Below, piece after piece: positions 36,980-50,400 of a stretch of DNA of 64,000 nucleotides. Within the stretch, counting starts at the first letter, position 1, and the number at the start of each line of letters is the position of its first letter. A program made the translations under genes and the position numbers. Origin of the DNA: Motacilla alba alba (Eukaryota > Chordata > Aves > Passeriformes > Motacillidae); the NCBI RefSeq assembly GCF_015832195.1, contig NC_052018.1, forward strand, positions 32,392,115 through 32,456,114, written 5' to 3'. A model generated the notes under the pieces. It saw only the letters and a list, made by a program, of their open reading frames with translations, was not told where the DNA came from and ran no database searches.

Positions 36980-37309
36980 ACACAGTGAAAATAGAACAAA
37001 GGAAGTTTTTTCAGGTGCTGTTTAGAATAAACACTATGAATTTTAAAGTACAGTCATAACGTGTGTAGAGCTTCCAAGCTGGGAGACTAATGCCTCTCCT
37101 TTAAGAGTTGAGTAACTTCTCTATGATTTAGAAACAGTGTCTGGTTGGTTGAAATAAAAATGTAAATTTTAAACTTGATAACTTATCAGTAAAAAATCTT
37201 ACCGGACAGACTTTGTTACTGATAATCAAATGAGTCATTACTTGAGCAAAATAAAATCTGGTGCTCAGTTTCACAAATTTCTTACATTTATTGTATACTG
37301 CTTGGCTTT

Positions 37310-37327
37310 ACTTGTGTATACACAAGT
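37310..37327. repeat. 18-bp perfect palindrome
   Basis: ACTTGTGTA directly abuts its reverse complement TACACAAGT with no spacer. Confidence 0.85.
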
Positions 37328-38876
37328 TTAGGTACAATAGACCTAATTCACTCTGAGTTGAGTAATGATTTCAGAGTTCTAATCTGCAGAAGTGTAACTC
37401 ATTTAATAGTTATTTTAAACCTTTCCGTTCAAAATTAATGAATATTGCTAAAATCCTCTTTGGTATATTTACATATTATCTGATATTTAATGGTTTTGTT
37501 TTGGTTTTTTTTTTCTGTGTGCGGGTATTATATTCATAGTAATAATTAAAAGTAACATATTTTAACAGAAATTGTCTTAAAAGGTCTTTAAAGTGTGAGC
37601 TCAACAATATCTTAACTGAACCAAAGTGTTTGATTGGCAAAAAGTATTTTTGTTGTTAGTAAAGCAACTCAGGTAAAAAGGGACACATATTTTCTTCTTT
37701 GCAGGTCGTAGCACTTTTTCACCAGTAAGCTCTCTAGGCCACTGAAAAAGCAATGGATATTTTCAGAAATTTATTCATCCTTGGTGAATTTTGAAGTAAC
37801 TGCTCACTTGAGACATGATTTTTGAAATATGTTTTTTCACAGCATACAGAAACACAGGGTTTTGTATCCAGAGATGACAAGACTACATGGCACTTATGCT
37901 CTGACAGGGATTTGGAGCAGTTGTGCCACTTTGAAAGTGTTGAGGCAGAGTGAGAGGTCCCCTTGCAAATGCCATTGCAGAAATCTAGGCACACACTCAC
38001 CTCTCTGCAAAAGTGCTGTTAACTGGTCAGCTGGGCTCTCCTTATCTGCTTAGTGCAGAATTAAATAGGGCAGTGAACCACATTAATGAACACCTCAGCT
38101 TTGGTGTGGGCAATAACCCTTGTCATCAGAATTCTTACTAGATTGTTGTCTCTTGTTTCTTTCTTTTTCACTAAGAGGGGACTTGCCTCAAGATGAAAAT
38201 GCACAAAAGTAGACTTGTACATTTAGATGTCTCCATGTGGTCGAGATATCTAATCTATGAAACAAAGTGTTTTGGTATGGGTATCTAGCTGCTACCCCAG
38301 AGGACTGCAGATCTCCTCTAAGTCTTGTGTCACATTTTCTTTCTTCATGTAGATGCCTCTGATACCCTGAAGCATCTTTAGTGGCACTGTCACTTGAAAG
38401 GGTCTGCTCAGACAACCGAACAGTGATGATAGCATGAGCTTAGGTATGGAACTCACCACTACAAATATGCATTTAGGCGTCTTAATCTGAAAACTAAACC
38501 CCACATTTGTGATACCTTATATGTTTTAGAGTAAAATCTTAAGTTTAAATCCCTGCCCTTCAGACAATTTCTGCTCTTATCTAATGACTATTAGATGTAA
38601 TTTGAGTAAATACCACTGTCTTTAGTTTTGAAATTACCAGGATGACTGAGATTTGCAGGATGACTGGGGGATTTGCAACCAGGTTACAAGAAACCTGCCT
38701 GCAGATTGAAACAAAGTCTTCAAGTACTTACTAAGTAGGTTTGACCATGTCCAAGTTTTACCTGTCTGGCCTCCAGAGAGAAATACCAAATCCAGAGAAA
38801 GTGCTCTTTGCTGAGTGTAGACTATTGGATGTCTCAAAAGAACGATCTCAAGGTCTGATATGCTGAGCATAACATC

Positions 38877-38930
38877 TCATAGACTTAAATAGGGAACACT
38901 GAAAATAATTTGGTCTGACCTGTCAATGTT
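38877..38930 (-). mobile_element. Possible ancient CR1-like end
   Basis: tcatagacttaaataggg followed by aatttggtctgacctgtca resembles the reverse complement of an old amniote CR1 terminus. The match is short and strongly diverged. Confidence 0.3.
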
Positions 38931-39637
38931 CTCTGGAGTGTTTTACATGATTTGCCCTTGGAATTTTAAAATGAACAGTTCAAGGATATTTCTTTTGTCT
39001 TGCACATCTCTTTTTCTGTAAACACATGTACTTTAGATGTTGGCAAAATGCTATTGTTCTGCAAATGCAAATTGTTCAGCCTTATAAAAACAAATGTATA
39101 TATAAGCACACACAGTTAAATTATATATTTATGTGGTTGAATTACCAATGCTTATTTATTAGTAGCCTAATAACAGTTTATGATTTTATAATTTGTTGTT
39201 CTGCCACATTTGTAGCTTTCTGGGTGACTGACTTTCATGCCTGTCTCTATCTGTTTCAAAAAGAATTTTGTGGTAGAGTGTCTCGTTTTACAAAAATAGA
39301 AAAATTATGAGACAAAGAAAATAAATCTTTATTCTACTACTGGTTCATTGACTGTTCTATTCCCTGAAGAGTTTTTCATGCCTACTAAATGGCAGCAGTG
39401 GGTGGGATTTTAAAGTAGACTGTCTCAGAATGTTTTTGTAAACTTAGTTTGGAATTTGTTTGAAATCTGTTTATAATTTATTGATTTTACAAATTATTGC
39501 TTATATATGTTGGTAACAGTGAAAATGAAGTTGGAATTTATTTTAATCTTGTAACGATATTTTTATCATTCAGTTATCTATGCATTACTGTCTGATACAG
39601 TTTGTAGTTTACTGTGGTGCAAAATTAGTTGATGTTC

Positions 39638-40422
39638 ACAGGATCACAGGAAAATTTGGTTTTGAGGAGACTTCAAGGTCTCCAGTCCAACTTCCTGCTT
39701 CAATCAACATTAGCTGTGGGATCAAATCAATGTTGGTTAAATCAATGTTGTCTGTTGCTATTTCAGTATTCAGTCAGGTATTGAAAACTCTCCGCTAGGA
39801 GACAGAGCCAGGATCTGCTCTTTTGCTTGGCACTATCCTTTTCATCCTTTTTTCATGGTGAAAAAATGTTCCCTTGTGTACAGTCTGAACCAGTATACAG
39901 TTACTTCAGTTATGATCAGTGTCTTTAGTCTTTTTGTCACCCAGAGCCTGGATCTGTCCTTGATTTCTTTCCCATAGGCACCTGAGGCTGCTGTTGGGTC
40001 CCCCTGCAGCCATCTCCTTCCCAGCTGATCAGGCTCGGCTCCCTTAACCCCCTTGGCAGCGCAGATTTTCAAGCCCCAGGCATTTCAGGAGCCCTGTGTT
40101 CAATACACTTCAGTTTATCCACATCTTTTTACTGGGGGCCTAAAATGGGCAGCAGTATAGCTGCAGATTAACAGGTGATGATTAGAGGGAGGTAATCTCT
40201 TCCCTTAAACTGTGCTCTTGCTGACACAGCCCAGGATGCCCTTGGTGCTCATCTCTGCCACAGGCACGCAGGCTCACAGTCAGCTCACTGCCCACCAGGG
40301 CCCCCGAGAGCTTTGTCTGCACAAATGCTGTCCAGCCAGGCACTCCCAACTTGTATCACTGGAGACTTTCTTCCCAGGCTGGGCACTTTGCATTGGTCCT
40401 TCCTGAAGTGCATGTCTCAGTG
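39638..40422 (-). mobile_element. CR1 LINE, longest copy in window
   Basis: About 785 bp in reverse orientation. The 3' end lies at the left (ggatcacaggaaaatttgg, then gtccaacttcctgcttc). Next come the catggtgaaaaaatgttccc block, ggctgctgttgggtccccc with cccagctgatcaggctcgg, gctgacacagcccaggatgc, and at the right ccaggctgggcactttgca. The order matches the inverted CR1 3' region as I remember it. The copy is diverged, has a small internal duplication near 39720-39745 and encodes nothing intact. Confidence 0.88.
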
Positions 40423-42319
40423 ATCAGCTTGAGAGAAGTGGTTAAAAACTACAGTCAGATAAAATCAGAGGACTACATTAACATTAGCATCTTACTCTAT
40501 TTCAGCTTAATAATGAAAAGAAGGGCGAGTTTTAAAGTATTTTTTAATTATTCATAATTCTAAGCACAAATACAGGAAAAGCAAAGGATGTTTGTTGTGT
40601 TTGTTTCCATTCCCTGAGCAGCTGTCCATATATGTTTTTCCCTTTAGAACTCAAAGAAGTTTGATTGATTTTTTTTTTGCTTCTATAGCTATATACATCT
40701 AGCTTTCCTGGATTGTGGGTTTTTTTGTCTGTCACATGCCAGTAAGGGTTTTTTTCTGTTCTGCAGTTCTTAATTGCCTTGATTTGCAACAATTTCTGCA
40801 ACTTCATCCAGATGGTCTGTTTCACTTAGGCCTTTATTAAATAAGCTCTCCCTTATGTAAATTGTTTCACCTTCTTTATCTTTTAGTTTTTCCTATTTTG
40901 CATATAAGTAAATTTACTTAGTCTGCACCTGCTTCTTTAATTGAACAAACAAAGTTAGTTTACAGCCTTGCTTTAATTAATCCATTCTTTCAGTATGGTT
41001 TATTCTAAACTTGCTGATTTCAAATTCATCTTGAATTTTTAGGGGTTATGCCACCCTTAAAATAGTTGTACTGAAGAGAGGCTCATCCTTGTGAAGAGCA
41101 CTGTTTGCATATCACCTGCTTACCGGGCTTGAGTTCATGTTTGAGACAGTCTTTCAAATTTTACTTAAGGAAACATTCCCTGCAAACTAGTAACACCCCC
41201 CAGTGAACAGAAATATTTTCAAGACAAGATCTTTGTTTGGGGTTGTTTAAAAGGGAACAACCCTTTTTCTTTGCTTATTCTCATAAATGCCAGTGGTTCA
41301 TGTGACTTAGGCCAATTCTGGCACCTTACAGAATTCAGCTGTTCAGTACATGTAGCTCAAAAAGCAGCACCCACGCATTCATTAACAATTTTTCCAGCAC
41401 ATACAGGAGAAACTATACACTACAGATTTTAGCAGTGATGCTGGTTTCTCCTCTAAGATGTCCCAGCAATTTCTTGCTTTCTTCTGTTAGCTGCTCTTTC
41501 TGGTTTTCTTCTGTCAAAGTGTAGGGATTTTTATTTTTTTTTTCAGTTATAAATACTGAATTTATTTATATTCTTTGAAGACTTCCTTTCCAGCCTGTGA
41601 AGACTGAAATTCATTTCTGTCCTCCCCTGACCCAGCATGATGACACCTACGAATTTCATAAGTACTCTCTGATGTATTCAGCTGAGCTTGTACAGTCAGA
41701 GGAAAATTATGAAGTAAAATCTCTGGAGAAAACAACAGACATTTAAACTCCTGTAAATGACTACTATGTTCTGAAAGAAGATAAAACATTGAAAGCAAAG
41801 GTACCATTACAAGGCAAATACAAAGCCTAATCTGTTTTCTTGCAACATAAATGTGTTCCATTGCTTTAGTGAAGCATTTACTTTATGCATCTGCTGAATG
41901 CAAGAAAAAATTGTGTCAGCCTAATTTTTTATTATCTTTTTGACATTAAGAATTGACAAGAAAGAGAGCTGTAAACAACCACAGATGACTGTGAACACCC
42001 TTCTATACTACACCTTTTTTTACCTGATGATGATACCGGGTCATTTCTGACCTTTACAGCTCTTTATTCTGTCTTCTTCTGTAAAGTTGTTACTTTTGGC
42101 CATTGCGTATTCTGAGCTTTGTCTTTTGAACCAGAGATTGGGAAATACATCTTGAGTCAGAAAAAGAAAGAATGGAAGATAAACATTGTACCTTACTATT
42201 TTTCTTAGAGACTGACTCCCTTGAACTCTTTTTCTTTTGGAGAGATAGGATGAGGGTGCAAAGAAGACAGCACATGGAATTCTCAATGGTGGTTTCATGA
42301 CTTTTACAGGATATCAAGA

Positions 42320-42352
42320 TACCTCACTGGTACCTCACTGGTACCTCACTGG
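42320..42352 (+). repeat. 11-bp tandem repeat, three exact copies
   Basis: TACCTCACTGG occurs three times in tandem without mismatch, followed by a partial TAC. Identical copies suggest a recent slippage event. Confidence 0.95.
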
Positions 42353-42869
42353 TACTCCTTCTTCATGTGGGAATGAGTCCTATCAAGATCAAGGTTCTTC
42401 AGGCCTTAAAAACAACTGAGTGGCTTTCAGCTGATCTTTCAATTTATTTAAGTAGCCATCCACAAAAACAATTCTAAGGGCTGTGATAATTCCACATTAA
42501 CTTTACTCTGAGTCTGTCTTATCCTCACAATACATGGAAACGAGACAGATGAGAAAAAGAAACAAAAAGATAACTTCAATGAGACCTCCCAGAAAGTGCA
42601 AGCTCCAGTGAAATTTTCTAAAATCCTTCAGCAGTGTATTATCCTTCTATGGGTCCAAGCAGCATGAACAAATCATGCCTTTCAGGGTCCTTGCTACAAG
42701 GCTGGAGGGAGCATGGTCAGTAAGAAAAATGTTTCCCCCAGTGGGTTTGGATCACTAGGGCAGGCACCTGGATGCTTAGCAGGTAATTCACTACAGGTCT
42801 TTATAAAAATAAGCATAGTCTGCTTCCTAAATAAAGAGCTAGTTGCAGGTTTTTCATGTGTCTTTTGTT

Positions 42870-42907
42870 TAAAAAAAAACAAAAAAAACCACCAAAACAA
42901 ACAAAAC
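42870..42907. repeat. A/C-rich low-complexity tract
   Basis: A runs broken by single or paired C residues over about 38 bp. Confidence 0.85.
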
Positions 42908-45379
42908 CTCATTCATAACTAGGCAATGCAAATTGCTAATGTCCCATTTGATTTTTTTTTCTGTTAGTTAATACTTTTTTAAGGCAAACATGCCAACTAT
43001 TTCAAAGGAGACTTTGTTTTTCTCTTTTTGTTTTTATAGCAAATGCTCTTGTGACTAGAGAGAATTTTTTAGAAACTATGCAACACTTTAAATGTTAGGC
43101 CACCACCATTAGAATGTAATAGATTTTTTGGTAGGTTTTTAGTGCAGCAATTTGTTCTACTTTTCAGAAAACAGATTGTACTCTTTGAGCTGTCAAAAGT
43201 CTACTCATATATTAGAAGCTAATAGAAGCACAAAGGAAGCCTGTTCCACATGGATACTACTACAAATTCCTTGTTGGACTAAGGTATGATTGCAAACACC
43301 AGTGTGTGACATTAATGTATACTCTTGAGCATCATACTCAACTTTCCTAATCATTATATAAACCAAAATTGACATCCCAAACTGTAAGAAGTAAACAGAC
43401 TAAAACTTTAGGCTTCTGTTTGGCATTTCTAGTTTTTGCTCCAAATGAGAAAGAAAATCTACTTAACACCGTAGGTGTAGTATTAAAATTACTTAAGGCA
43501 GTAAGTGAAACAAATTAGTTAAAGAAAAATGTGCCAGTCGTGTATCTCACCAGAATTATTTTTGACACTTTCTAGTTTTTCCGCTCATTAGTTTTTAGTA
43601 AAGTTGAAAAAGGTACTGGGAGCAGGTTGTACTCCAACCATTTCACTGCTAAGTTAATGATCCTGTTCCACACCGAGTTCCCTTATGGCTATTTTGGAAT
43701 AAACTAAGGGTTTTCATTTTTAACAAGGGAAAATATTGATAGCTGAAAGGCTTTGTTGTGTTCTGTGTCTAGACTGCACACCAATACCACATCTACCCTT
43801 ACTGTTAACACCTTTCCTCATGTCTTCAGCCTTGCTTAGGCAGCCCATGCAGTGACAGCTAACTGTACCTGTTTGGCAGTTAATGAGAAGGAAGAAATTC
43901 TGAAATTGTGTGATTACCTTTAAAATGAAACAATACCAAGGTCTTCTCACCTGTTTTATTTTTGAAGGATCTTTCACCTCTGTTTTGGAGGCTGCAGGCA
44001 CATAGACCTAACTAAGGGTTAGATTCTACATTCTTTACTCAGCGTAACTTAGAGTGGGGTTTTTTGTTCCTGTTCCTCGTTTATTAACTTTAGCTACAGG
44101 ATGCAACCATGATGCAGGAATTAATAGAAAAGCAAAAACATGAATCCTAAGCTCCTATAGCACTCTACTCCAAGAGCAGAAAAGACAAAAACCTTAAAAA
44201 TTACGCTGATAAGGAAGGCTGCATAGTTTTTAGGGGGTTTTATGTAGTTCTTCTGGGTGGATTATTTTCAAAAACATTTTGAAGAAAAGGGCTTATCATA
44301 ACCAAACTATCAAATCCACTTTCAAGCTCAGTGACTGAATTCACATCAGTAGCACTTTAAAGGAAGATGAGAAATTATAAATGAAAAAGTATCTTACTGA
44401 TTTCCAGACTGATGAATATATCAGATCATTTTACATGTTGTCTTGGTAATATGCTATGAAGTGTTGATAAACAGGAATACATTCCTTGTCCCTGACAGAT
44501 CTTGTATTCTTCACTGGCTTTCATTTAACTCTCTATGCTCTCCCCTATGATTCAGTTTTTCCAGGCAGCATTATTTGTGTTGATATCCTGAGCTGATTTG
44601 ATAATAACTTTCTGATAACATTATTCTGCTTGGAGAGTAGTAATTCTAGCTGAGACTGTACTTGCTCTGCTTTGTGAAATTGCAAGCTTCCTTGAGCATG
44701 TTGCAGCTATTTGTACAAAAACACTGTACATTGTGCTAGATACATTAGACACTTAAGTGCACTAACACTATTGGAGGTTTGTGCATTAAGATTTAGACAT
44801 GGAGGTTTTTAATTTTTTTCAGTGGAAGAAGTGGTTAAAGTCTTCTAACCAGTCTCTGATCACACTAGTATTGCGTGTTTGGTTAGGATGGCACAGTCTG
44901 GCACAAATGTGCTCTTCATTTCAACTGAAATGGTTTTGATGTATGAAGGAGAGCAGTTCAGTAGGCTGTCATGATCCCAGGCAACTGCAGCCTAGAAATA
45001 ATTTTGGGAAGTGACCTTTTCAGTCAGTTCAGATGCAGTCAGGAAAAAGTAAGTGTGTCTGCAGCCTTACCGATTCCTGGGCTCTCCTTTTCTCTTTGCA
45101 CACTTAACAGTTTTCTCTTTCCACCCTCCTGTTTTTAATTTTTTTCTTGTGATAGATCCTATACAATTTGCATCACACGCCACACAGATTTATCTAAGAA
45201 TTATCTTAAGCTAATATGACCTGTTGGGCTTCTCACAAATCCATTTGCAGTCTCCTGGTTCAAAAGGTGGCCCCAGAAGGCAGTAGTAAGATATTTGTTT
45301 GTTCTTCTTATGCGGTATCCCGGTGGGTCATCCATCCAAGTGTGGAAAATCAGTGATCCCTGTTCAGTCTGACATTTCA

Positions 45380-45435
45380 GCAATAGGTGATTTAACCTCT
45401 CTGTCCTGACACTCTCTAATTCACCAGTAAAGAAA
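45380..45435 (+). mobile_element. Possible MIR SINE 3' relic
   Basis: The stretch gtgatttaacctctctgtcc followed later by caccagtaaag resembles the 3' half of the MIR consensus (ttaacctctctg...cagtt...tctgtaaa). It is short and diverged; birds keep few MIR relics. Confidence 0.3.
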
Positions 45436-47364
45436 AAGTCCTCAGGTTTCAAAGGTCATGCAGAGACTGAAATGTGTTTTTTGCACAGATGTGACTGTTG
45501 CCAGAAATTTGTGTAGATGTGTTATGCTTTGCCTAATATTCACTTATGTGTGTTTACCAATTCCACTGCAGGGTTTGTGCCCTTTGCTTTAAATGTCACC
45601 CAACCCCAAAGGAAATGTCATCAGAGGTTCTCAGCCCTGCAGAGGGTGTCAGGAAAAGTCCTAGAGGAAGTGGGGCAGCAGAGCATTAGATGGGTAACAA
45701 GCCATGGGGCCTGAACTTCCAGGAAGGAGAACAAAGGGAAGTCAGAGTAACATGATTCCTGAAAAGTAGAGCTAGTGCCTGTGCTTCTGAAGCAGGTAGC
45801 ATGTGACAGCTAGATCATAAATCAGCAGCTGGAGACAAGATACTATCATGGGCTGAAATCGCTAGTATATATGAGATTATTTTCTTCCTGGGGACATTAT
45901 TTTTTTCTGCTAATTGAAATTTTCTGTGTTTTATCCTTCTGATTAATTTTGTCTGTTGATTTCTGCCACATTTGAGATTTGCAAGGTCTCTCCTTATGCC
46001 CTCCTATGTTTGAGAGTGTCACTAATACAATCTCTGTTCCTTCTTGCAGATCACGTGTGACAATATCAAACACTGTCAGTGTCACCATCCTCCACAATAC
46101 ACTCCAGGATGGCTCTCTGCAGTCATTCACCAACATTTAGCATAATCTTTTGTTAATGCTGCTTCTGTAGGTTTTTTTTGCTCAAGTAGTAGCGTGTCTG
46201 AGCCATGGGCAGTCTTCCAAGGCGAAATTTAAATGATAATCCACATAAGGTCCCTAAGGTAGAGGAGAACAAGCCAGGCTTAAAGGGGGGGATCATCAAT
46301 GCTAAGAGTCCTATTGTATATTCAGATTCCATCTCCAGCAGCTGTTAAATCTTTGATAATACCACTGAACTTACCCATTTATCAACTCCAGTGTTTATCA
46401 TCCTGAAGGAAATAGTAACTGTAAGGGGGAGCAGCTGACAGTAAAGAAATTAAGACTCAGGGGAGGGTAAATCACTCAGAAAATAAGAGTATCTTGGTTT
46501 GACCTTCAAAAAGACAGCTTTAGTGGGAATAGAGCCTCAAAGCATATGATGGAAAAATAAACTTTTATAAAAATCTGTAACAATTCAAAAAGTTACATTA
46601 TGAGGTAGCTGTTTTTCAATAAAGGCTGTCTCCTAAAATAGCTGCAGCTGAATTATTACAGAAGAGGGAAGCTGAAAGTAAAGATGGATTCAGTAGTGTG
46701 AAAGAAATTAAGATGGTAAATAAACAATAAAAAATAAAAAAATTATGTTAGTGCAAGTAATATTGACATCTTTGGCTTTAATAAATTTATTAGGGATTAC
46801 AATAAAATAGTGATTGTGATTGTTGTGAATTTGTGTAGTGTAGATTTCTCTTCACAGCACTTTAAAGATTAACCTTTACAGTGCTGATATCATCATGAAA
46901 TCAGGAGGGGCAAATTTTCATTTACAGATGCTGAGATTAAGGAGATACATTAGAGTTAGAACTGTATCTCTTCTAATGAAACTAATGTATTCTGGACTTT
47001 TATTAGAATTATCATGCATTCTGTTTCTAATTTTATCTGGCTTTATAGATTTGTTTTTCAAACCCATTAGCTTTGTAAGATTAATACATGGAAATAAGCA
47101 GATTTTGAAATTTTCATTTTAAGTTCTGAAAATTGAGGCCAGCTACACTCAGTAACAACTGTCACATATTGCAGTCTTCAGATTGCCCAAAATTTTGAAG
47201 ATAATCCTCCTCTAGCACAGGAACTCTGTAATTTACAAAGACAAAGATTGTGAACACACTAACTTGACTTGGTAATGATTTCAAAGAAAAAAAGTAAAGT
47301 GAAAGATGGATCTGGAATGAATTGAAAGTGCTGATATAAAAATTTGCTTTAGAGTTGTAAACTT

Positions 47365-47924
47365 CAGTGCTGTGTTTAGTTCTAGGCCCCAAGTTTGGGA
47401 AGAATGTTGAGACACTCGAACACATCCGGAGGGCAACAAGGGGCTTGGAACAAAAGTCCTGTGAGGAACGACTGAGGGAGCTTGGTGGGGTTGTTTAGGC
47501 TGGAGAAAAGGAGGCTCAGAAGTGACCTTATCACTCTCTACAACTTCCTGAAAGGTGGCTGTAGTCAGGTGGGGGTTGGCCTCTTTCTCCAGGCAGCCAC
47601 TGACAGAATGACAGGACGCAGTCTCAAGCTGCACCAGGGGAAATATCAGTTGGATTGTAGCGAAGAATTGTGCCTGCTTTTCTCTGTGAGGAGAAATGTG
47701 GCTACATTGGCTATTAGGAAAAAGCTTTTTACAGAAGGAGTGATCAAGTACTGGAATGGTCTGCCTGGGGAGGTGGTGGAGTCACCATCCCTGGATGTGT
47801 TTAAAAAAAGATTGGATGTGGTGCTCAGTGCTGTGGTTTAGTTGAGGTGTTAGAGCATGTGTTGGACTCGATGATCTCGAAGGTCTCTTGCAACCTAGTG
47901 ATTCTGTGATTTTGTGAATTATGA
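47365..47924 (+). mobile_element. CR1 LINE with open remnant of ORF2 C-terminus
   Basis: A 560-bp CR1 copy in + orientation, ending with two copies of the 8-bp terminal repeat (ATTCTGTG, ATTTTGTG at 47901-47916). From 47482 a 119-codon frame stays open. Its translation shows the C-terminal region of CR1-type reverse-transcriptase polyproteins: LEKRRLRSDLITLYNFLKGG near its start, then a DR..GRSLKLHQGK block and a closing WNGLPGEVVESPSLDVFKKR. Compared with the usual order, about 57 bp (47656-47712) are inserted between the LKLHQGKYQLD and IRKKLF blocks. The copy lacks the endonuclease and the reverse-transcriptase catalytic part, so it cannot move by itself. Confidence 0.93.
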
Positions 47925-50142
47925 AATTTTGATAGTACTTTGCTTTGCATGAAATATAATTTCTGCAACTCCCCACTTTCTCTTTTTTTTAAATTGGAAT
48001 CCTAGCTTTGAAATTCTCTTTTTAATTATAGACTGGGTTTATTTTTGTTTTTAAATGTATATGCATATATACTTATGCTTTATATGTACCTTACTTGTAT
48101 ATTTAATTTTATTTTAGACTATTTTATGTGCTGAAATTTTGCAATAAATTATGCAAACTTATTGATGGTTATTGATATGCCATAGCAACTGAAATGTCTA
48201 TTATTTGAAGTGTTCCTTCATCTTTGGTTTAAATCTTATAAGCAGTTGTTTCTCAGTTCTTGAAATATGTTTGTCATTTTGTCTTTGGTGGCTCCACTTT
48301 GAAACTTGATCTGTTTCTGCAGTCATTGTCTCCTAAGACAGGTCTGGGGCACAGAAGGAAAGAAGAAAATGTCTCTAAGTTTGATTTTTTTTCAGTAGCA
48401 CTTGCTAGAGATCTGCTATCCATAAGACTTTGTTCTCACGTAGAGTTTTTGCTCCCAAAGTTTGCACAGCTTACTTGGATTTCTAGATTGCCTGTAACCT
48501 ATTACCTTTCAGGATTGTTCTGTTTTAGCATTTGTATATAATTCCATCTTAAACTCTGTAGGTGTGTTTCACACCACAGTCAATTTGTCTCATTCAGAAA
48601 ATAATTATATCCAACATAAGTATACAGCAAGATTGTTCCAGTACTTTGTGTTTGAAAAGGTTTTAGACTGCAAGTGGCTCAATAAATTGCTAATAATTAA
48701 GGATTTCATTCAGCTTATCAGATTGCATTAAGTTCAGCTCAAAGTTGTTTAGACATGTCAACAATTAATCCTATAGAAACAAACATTTTTCATTAATGAG
48801 CTGGAACCCACTAATATACACCTCTTTGAAAATATAAGCTGCAATTATAGCAGTATGTAGTCCTCTGATGGAACATTTTAAAAGTTTGTCTCTTTCTAAA
48901 AGCTTTCCTAACGCCTCACTGATTTCTATTTCCTACTCATTAAATTATGGCCTAATTAGTGTAGCACTTTGTTGTAGAGAAACAGTTTTCACTTTTTAAA
49001 ATGTTGATCTTTTCATGGTTCTTCTTTCGGCAGTATTTTCTGTCTAAAAATGATGCAGCTCTGCATCAAAGTTGCCACTTCATTTACTGCTATAAAATGC
49101 TGAGGTGATGAGAACTGTGGAAATTGCTGTAATTATGCAAGTATTTGTGTTTTCTTATTGTCTCACAGCTACCTAAGTGTTATTTGAAGATAGGGCTCAT
49201 CAGCAAACTAAAACTTGATGTACTGAATATTTTTGTCTTTCACATTAAATTCCTTCCAGTACAGTAGAAAAGGAAATATTCAATCAAGAGAAATCCCTCA
49301 CCTAGACCCAATTTCAAGATTATTTTCTTCTCTGCAGTCTGGTTGAAAAAAAGACCTTGAATCTGTTTCTATCATTTTGTCTGCCTTAGCTTACAAATTG
49401 TTAATCTCTCTGTCACTCACAGCTTGGATATTCTTGGTGTGATTAAAATCTCATTTACCTGTTGTTTTTTAAATCTGATTAAAAATTCTACTGAAATTTA
49501 AGAAAACTTACTCAGCAAAACTTATTTTTTAATTAAAACTGCCCTGAAAAATAGGTTTGTGTGGTGGGCATTTTTCTACCCAAAAAAAAGAAAAAGTTTT
49601 CTTGAAAGTTTCCAGTCAGCTCTATTTAGCTGCTGAAAAGGGGAACATTTTGCTTTTATAAATCATGCACAGCACTTAAAGATAATTTGTGGAGCAATTA
49701 AAGTAGCTACTAAGATTTTATGGTGTGCAATTATGTTTCTTCCATCAGAACATCATTAGGAGAATACTTGTTTGCCCTTGCAAGTGAGCTTGTTAAATGT
49801 AAAGAAAAATGCAACTGGCAAGCAATAAAGGGCAGATTAAGGGACAAATAAGATGTCCAAAGAGTTTTTTATGAGTAGGGCTTTTTTTGTTTACTCAGCT
49901 CTTGTTTTTCTAGCCTTCCCTGGAACAAAAATAAGAGCTCAGAAAACCCATTTCATTCCATATAGTTGGCTGACAGTTTAAATGTTTAAAATTCATGCAT
50001 CAGTGGTAAATATACTGGGTATATTTACCAGTAGCAGTACATGCTAAACTTGAGAACATCATAAAATAGCATTGGATACACCAATGTATCTGTGTTTTTC
50101 AGAGTTTTAGTGACTCCCCAGAAGGTAGGAGTCACTTGTGAT
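47925..50142. other. Intergenic, no gene seen
   Basis: AT-rich, free of repeats I can recognise. The stretch at about 49610-49870 has the texture of many conserved non-coding elements (AT-rich homeodomain-like cores, no low complexity), but this cannot be tested here. Confidence 0.5.
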
Positions 50143-50400
50143 TTTTAGGACTGTAGGAAAATTTGGCTTGGAAAGGATTTCAAAATGTCCTGCCCTGCTT
50201 CCTGCTCAAAGCAGTATCAGCTAGAAGGACAAACCAGGTTGGTCAGTGATTTATCCAGTTGAGTTTTGAAAAATTCCAAGGATGCTCATTTGGAAGCATG
50301 ACCAGTTCATAGTCTGCATGACCACTCCGGTCAGCATATTCTGCTATTTGTTTGGCCTCATGGTAAAAATGTTTCTCCTTACTCAGTCTTAATGCCTTTT
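50143..50400 (-). mobile_element. CR1 LINE 3' fragment
   Basis: In reverse orientation: aggactgtaggaaaatttgg, then ctgcttcctgctcaaagcag, then tttatccagttgagttttg, tccaaggatgctc, and finally a tttctccttactcagtcttaa block. The order and spacing match the inverted CR1 3' end well. The 8-bp terminal repeat has decayed. Confidence 0.88.

Larger units (their letters stand above)
36980..39637. other. Intergenic DNA just downstream of MEI4
   Basis: No gene recognised. It contains an 18-bp perfect palindrome (37310-37327) and a possible old CR1-like end at about 38877-38930. Short open frames on both strands show no domains. Confidence 0.55.
40423..47364. other. Intergenic, no gene seen
   Basis: Unique sequence with three copies of an 11-bp repeat (42320-42352), an A/C-rich tract (42870-42907) and a possible MIR-like relic (45380-45435). 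An 83-codon minus-strand frame at 45201-45452 is not recognisable. No splice-bounded coding segment is seen. Confidence 0.55.

Noticed and set aside
47482..47841. 119-codon frame as a host gene
   Set aside because: Its translation is the C-terminal part of a CR1 polyprotein, and the DNA ends in the CR1 8-bp terminal repeat.
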